Made by a program: the position numbers and the translations under genes. This document shows, piece after piece, positions 60,731 to 64,000 of a stretch of 64,000 nucleotides of DNA (positions are counted from its first letter, which is position 1; each line of letters starts with the position of its first letter). The notes under the pieces were generated by a model that was given only the letters and a program-made list of their open reading frames with translations, was not told where the DNA came from and searched no databases. The DNA comes from Aerococcus sanguinicola (lineage in GTDB: Bacteria; Bacillota; Bacilli; Lactobacillales; Aerococcaceae), in contig NZ_VYWO01000003.1 in NCBI RefSeq assembly GCF_008726925.1, forward strand, positions 124,001 through 188,000, in the 5' to 3' direction.

Positions 60731-61345
60731 ATGTCACGTTATACAGGACCAACATGGAAAGTTTCCCGTCGTTTAGGGATCTCATTATCAGGTACAGGTA
60801 AAGAATTAAGCCGTCGCCCTTACGCACCAGGCCAACACGGACCTAACCAACGTCGTAAGAGCCTTTCTGAATACGGTTTACAATTACAAGAAAAACAAAA
60901 ATTACGTTATATCTATGGGATGACTGAAAAACAATTCCATAACTTATTCGTTAAAGCTGGTAAAATTAAAGAAGGTAAGCTCGGGGTTAACTTCATGATC
61001 TTACTTGAACGCCGTTTAGACAACATGGTTTACCGCTTAGGTTTGGCTTCAACTCGTCGCCAAGCTCGCCAATTGGTTACCCACGGCCACATCTTAGTTG
61101 ATGGCAAGCGCGTGGATATCCCTTCTTACTTAGTGGATGTTGACCAAGTAATCGGCGTTCGCGAAAAATCTAAAGAAATCCAAGTGATCAAGGATTCTGT
61201 TGAAGGTTTATACGGCCACGTCCCTTATGTATCATTCGATGAAGAGAAATTCGAAGGCTCATTAACACGTTATCCAGAACGTGATGAAATGAACCCAGAT
61301 ATCGATGAATCACTCGTCGTTGAATACTACAACCAATTATCTTAA
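60731..61345 (+). CDS. rpsD: 30S ribosomal protein S4
   Basis: A 204-aa protein: [20 protein letters not shown], then the S4 RNA-binding domain [31 protein letters not shown]. It lacks the N-terminal zinc cysteines, as in many Lactobacillales. Strongly biased codons. Monocistronic with its own promoter, leader and terminator. Confidence 0.97.
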   Translation: MSRYTGPTWKVSRRLGISLSGTGKELSRRPYAPGQHGPNQRRKSLSEYGLQLQEKQKLRYIYGMTEKQFHNLFVKAGKIKEGKLGVNFMILLERRLDNMVYRLGLASTRRQARQLVTHGHILVDGKRVDIPSYLVDVDQVIGVREKSKEIQVIKDSVEGLYGHVPYVSFDEEKFEGSLTRYPERDEMNPDIDESLVVEYYNQLS

Positions 61346-61365
61346 TTTTAAGCTTAATCGCTATA

Positions 61366-61396
61366 AAGGAGCTAGCCTGGCTGGCTCCTTTTTTGT
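61366..61396 (+). terminator. Terminator of rpsD
   Basis: AAGGAGC pairs with GCTCCTT, with an interrupted inner stem TAGCC..GGCTG, and is followed by T6. Confidence 0.85.
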
Positions 61397-61542
61397 CGGA
61401 TAAAATCTTTCCAAGCGAGAAAGAAGAGGAGACCTGGGCCTTTTTATGGACTCTCCCTAGGCTTAGGGGCTTTTTTCTGCTATAATTTATGAGTATAAGA
61501 ATGTAAGACATGATAAATTATTAATGAATTGGAGGAGCGAAT

Positions 61543-63267
61543 GTGGAGCTATTAATCGCATTGCTCGTCGTGATTCTGATTGTGCTCATCGGCTATGGGA
61601 TACTGTATTATTTAAGTAAGAAGCAGACCAAGACCAATCAGGAACTGGATGAGCAGAAGCAAGAAATCATGGCGATTCCGGTTGCTGACAAACTCTATAC
61701 GATCAAGAATAAGAATGTAACAGGTAAAACCGGACGGGCGCTCGAGAATGAACAGGCCAACTGGCAAACCATCACCCAGTATAAGCTGCCAGAAATTGAA
61801 GCGGTTCTTGTCTCAGCCCAAGACGCGACAGATAAATTGTTCTCAAAAATCAAAGCTCGTCAAATGTCGGATAAGGCCGAAGACCTCATCCAGGAAGCGC
61901 GGACGGAAGTTGAGGGGATTAACCAACGTTTGGAGAAACTCCTAGACCAGGAAGCGGCCAATGCGACCTATCATGAAGAGCTCTATGACCGTTATGCTAA
62001 GATTCGCAAGCAATTGCTTGCCCATAGCTATGCTTACGGACCTTCCCAGGAAACTTTAGAGAAGAATTTATCTTATATCGAGTTAGATTTCACCAAATAT
62101 AATGAACTAATGAATGATGGGGACTTCATCGGGGCCCATGAGATCCTCGAGCAGATCCAAGCGGACATTGAGTCCTTAGAGGGAATGATGGAAGAGATTC
62201 CAAGCCTCTTGACCCGGATCGATGAGGAATATATGGCCCAGTATGAAGACTTAAACCAAGGTTACAAGGCCATGCTCGAAGAGGATTACCGCTTCCCCAT
62301 GGATGTGGATATTCCTGAAGAGATCAACCAAGTGGACAAGGTCATCACGAATGCCAAGGAAGCGATTGCCCGGGCTGATCTGGATGAAGCCCAAGCCATT
62401 ATGGAACGAGCTGAAGTGCAGATTGACCGGACCTATGAGCTAATGGAAGCGGAACTTCGCGCCAAGCAGTATATTGGCGCCAACCAGGGGGCCATGCAGC
62501 AAGCCCTGACCAAGGTCCACCAGTCCAACCGCTACGCGATCTTAGAGATTGACCGGGTAGCGCAGAACTACCAACTCTCTGGTAGCGAAATGTCCCAGAT
62601 GCGGGACTATGCCGACCAGATTGACCGCCTGCAAGAAACCATCGACTATAGCAACCAACAGGAAGGCAACCATACCATTGCCTATACCGATATGGAGACC
62701 CGCTACCGGGATAGCTACGACACCCTGTCTGAGATCGAGAAGGGCCAGTCAAAGATTGTTTCTTCACTCGCTGGACTCAAGCAACAGGAACGGGAAGCCC
62801 GCGACCAGCTCTACCTCTATGAGTTAGAACTCCGCAATATCAAGCGTAAGGTTAGCCAATACCACCTACCAGGTCTAGACGCTAGCTACTTGGACCGCTT
62901 CTTTGCCTGTGAGGATACCCTGGATGCTATGCGATCCAAACTCAACCGGGTCAAGCTGGATATGGATGAGATTAACCGTTTAAATCAAATAATTGCTGAG
63001 GATATTGAGTTTTTGGATACGGAAATCGAGAAAACACTCGACTATGTGCGCTTGACCGAAACCGCCATCCAATATGCCAACCGTTACCGGGCTAGTCATC
63101 CTGAGATTAACGATGCCGTGGACTACTCCCACTACCTCTTCAATGAGCGCTATGACTACCAAGGAGCCTACCAGGCGATTGTGGATGGTGTGTCGAAATT
63201 CGACAGCCAAGCCCAAAGCGAAATTGAAAAAATTTACCGCGCAGATAAGGCCAAGTATAATTATTAG
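61543..63267 (+). CDS. ezrA: Septation ring formation regulator EzrA
   Basis: A 574-aa protein with one N-terminal transmembrane helix (LLIALLVVILIVLIGYGILYYL) followed by spectrin-like coiled-coil repeats over the rest. It starts with GTG 61543; GGAGGAG is 5 bases upstream (the ATG at 61541 is out of frame). It regulates Z-ring position and links FtsZ to PBP1. It precedes a cysteine desulfurase, as in Bacillus. Confidence 0.92.
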   Translation: MELLIALLVVILIVLIGYGILYYLSKKQTKTNQELDEQKQEIMAIPVADKLYTIKNKNVTGKTGRALENEQANWQTITQYKLPEIEAVLVSAQDATDKLFSKIKARQMSDKAEDLIQEARTEVEGINQRLEKLLDQEAANATYHEELYDRYAKIRKQLLAHSYAYGPSQETLEKNLSYIELDFTKYNELMNDGDFIGAHEILEQIQADIESLEGMMEEIPSLLTRIDEEYMAQYEDLNQGYKAMLEEDYRFPMDVDIPEEINQVDKVITNAKEAIARADLDEAQAIMERAEVQIDRTYELMEAELRAKQYIGANQGAMQQALTKVHQSNRYAILEIDRVAQNYQLSGSEMSQMRDYADQIDRLQETIDYSNQQEGNHTIAYTDMETRYRDSYDTLSEIEKGQSKIVSSLAGLKQQEREARDQLYLYELELRNIKRKVSQYHLPGLDASYLDRFFACEDTLDAMRSKLNRVKLDMDEINRLNQIIAEDIEFLDTEIEKTLDYVRLTETAIQYANRYRASHPEINDAVDYSHYLFNERYDYQGAYQAIVDGVSKFDSQAQSEIEKIYRADKAKYNY

Positions 63268-63280
63268 AATCGTCAAGTTC

Positions 63281-63308
63281 CCTCTCCCGATCGGCGACAT
63301 CTGGAGAG
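63281..63308 (+). other. Hairpin between ezrA and the desulfurase gene
   Basis: CCCTCTCC pairs with GGAGAGGG across a 15-base loop. No T-run follows, so it is more likely a processing or stabilising stem than a full terminator. Confidence 0.5.
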
Positions 63309-63342
63309 GGTTCACTGTTTTAAGAGAAAGGAAGCTAATGTC

Positions 63343-64000
63343 ATGTCAAAAACGATTTATTTTGACAACAGTGCCACCACTAAGATTTTTCCAGAAGCAG
63401 CTGAATCCATGCTGAAGACTATGCAGACTTACTATGCCAACCCCTCCAGCCTCCATGCCTTGGGTAATCAAGCCCACCGCCTCCTGGAATCCGCCCGTAA
63501 GCAGGCGGCGACTATCCTAGGCTGCACACCAGAAGAAGTCTTCTTCACGGGTTCAGGCACAGAATCCGATAATTGGGCGGTCAAAGGGACCGCTTTGGAG
63601 AAGGCAGGGGCTGGCAAGCACTTGATCACGAGCCAAGTCGAACACCCGGCCATTATGAATACCATGCACGCCTTAGAGAAACAGGGCTTTGATGTGACCT
63701 ATTTACCGGTGGACCAAACGGGCAAAATTAACCCAGAAGACTTGAAGTCGGCCATCCGTCCCGATACCACTCTAGTTTCGATCATGGCCATCAATAACGA
63801 AATTGGCAGCCAGCAGCCCATTAGCCAGCTTGCTGAAGTATTAGAAGACTATCCCAGCATCCACTTCCATGTCGACGGGGTGCAGAGTTTCATGAAGACA
63901 CCACGTCCTTTGATCCACGACCGGGTCGATTTAATGAGTTTTTCAGCACATAAGTTCAATGGGCCCAGGGGATGTGGTATCCTATATAAGAAAGCTAACC
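63343..64000 (+). CDS. Cysteine desulfurase (partial, runs off the window)
   Basis: The first 219 residues of a class V PLP aminotransferase: YFDNSATTKIFPEAAESM, NPSSLHALGNQAHRL, FFTGSGTESDNWAVKG, SQVEHPAIMNTM, MAINNEIGSQQPI, VDGVQSF and the PLP lysine in SFSAHKFNGPRGCG. It is an IscS/NifS-type enzyme mobilising sulfur from cysteine. Directly after ezrA this gene is usually the NifS-like partner of ThiI for tRNA 4-thiouridine; thiI would be expected just beyond the window. SD AAAGGAAG. Confidence 0.9.
   Translation, partial: MSKTIYFDNSATTKIFPEAAESMLKTMQTYYANPSSLHALGNQAHRLLESARKQAATILGCTPEEVFFTGSGTESDNWAVKGTALEKAGAGKHLITSQVEHPAIMNTMHALEKQGFDVTYLPVDQTGKINPEDLKSAIRPDTTLVSIMAINNEIGSQQPISQLAEVLEDYPSIHFHVDGVQSFMKTPRPLIHDRVDLMSFSAHKFNGPRGCGILYKKAN

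Overview
This window is a piece of a low-to-mid GC Gram-positive chromosome. Gene content and order (mraZ-rsmH-ftsL-pbp-mraY-murD-murG-divIB-ftsA-ftsZ-yggS-sepF-yggT-ylmH-divIVA-ileS, yqeG-yqeH-yhbY-nadD-yqeK-rsfS, ezrA followed by a cysteine desulfurase, CtsR-type and DinR-type operators, a T-box) point to Bacillota, order Lactobacillales. An Aerococcaceae member such as Aerococcus is my best guess, but this is inference from content and not a database result. No tRNA or rRNA gene, insertion sequence, prophage or CRISPR array was recognised.

Layout. 1-6705: NADH oxidase, MscS channel, MazG-like hydrolase, hypoxanthine phosphoribosyltransferase, DUF937 protein, PaiA-like acetyltransferase and a beta-hydroxyacid dehydrogenase. 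7102-12805: leucine operon leuABCD plus a Sua5/YciO/YrdC gene, behind a leader peptide with a leucine-rich end and a terminator. 13637-18070: an NAD-kinase-like gene, then an AT-rich accessory patch with a secreted 170-aa protein, several small paralogous membrane proteins, a triplicated promoter carrying cre-like sites, a frameshifted paralog and decayed remnants. 18320-34781: asparaginase, a TPR/HhH protein, a dicarboxylate or amino-acid symporter, a LexA/DinR-controlled Y-family polymerase, CtsR-controlled clpB, an atypical pyruvate-kinase-like protein and the yqeG-to-tmcAL ribosome/NAD biogenesis operon. 34895-55258: yceD-rpmF, DUF3397, the complete division and cell-wall cluster, T-box-ileS and a cold-shock protein. 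56631-64000: a GlsB-like protein, telA-xpaC, NUDIX-mtnN, rpsD with its leader, ezrA and the start of a cysteine desulfurase.

The most striking content is intergenic. Seven clusters hold at least sixteen complete and several partial copies of a ~115-bp unit that folds into a long hairpin of constant architecture: GGGTGTGAG / stem P2 / 3-4-nt bulge / P3 / P4 / a GGAG-versus-TGA internal loop / P5 / apical P6 / and back to AACCCGACTA. Stem sequences differ between subtypes, yet both arms change together. A second set of elements (GAGTGTGACAAAAGTCG end) has the same core with different termini, and two of them enclose the terminators of mscS and clpB. A third, ~400-bp multi-stem element occurs twice, each time bounded by half-units. 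Most copies begin a few bases after a stop codon, in the sense of the gene just ended, and at the leu operon and the garR-like gene they lie before the terminator, so they should be present in mRNA 3-prime ends. I do not recognise this family; it is the best candidate here for an undescribed system.
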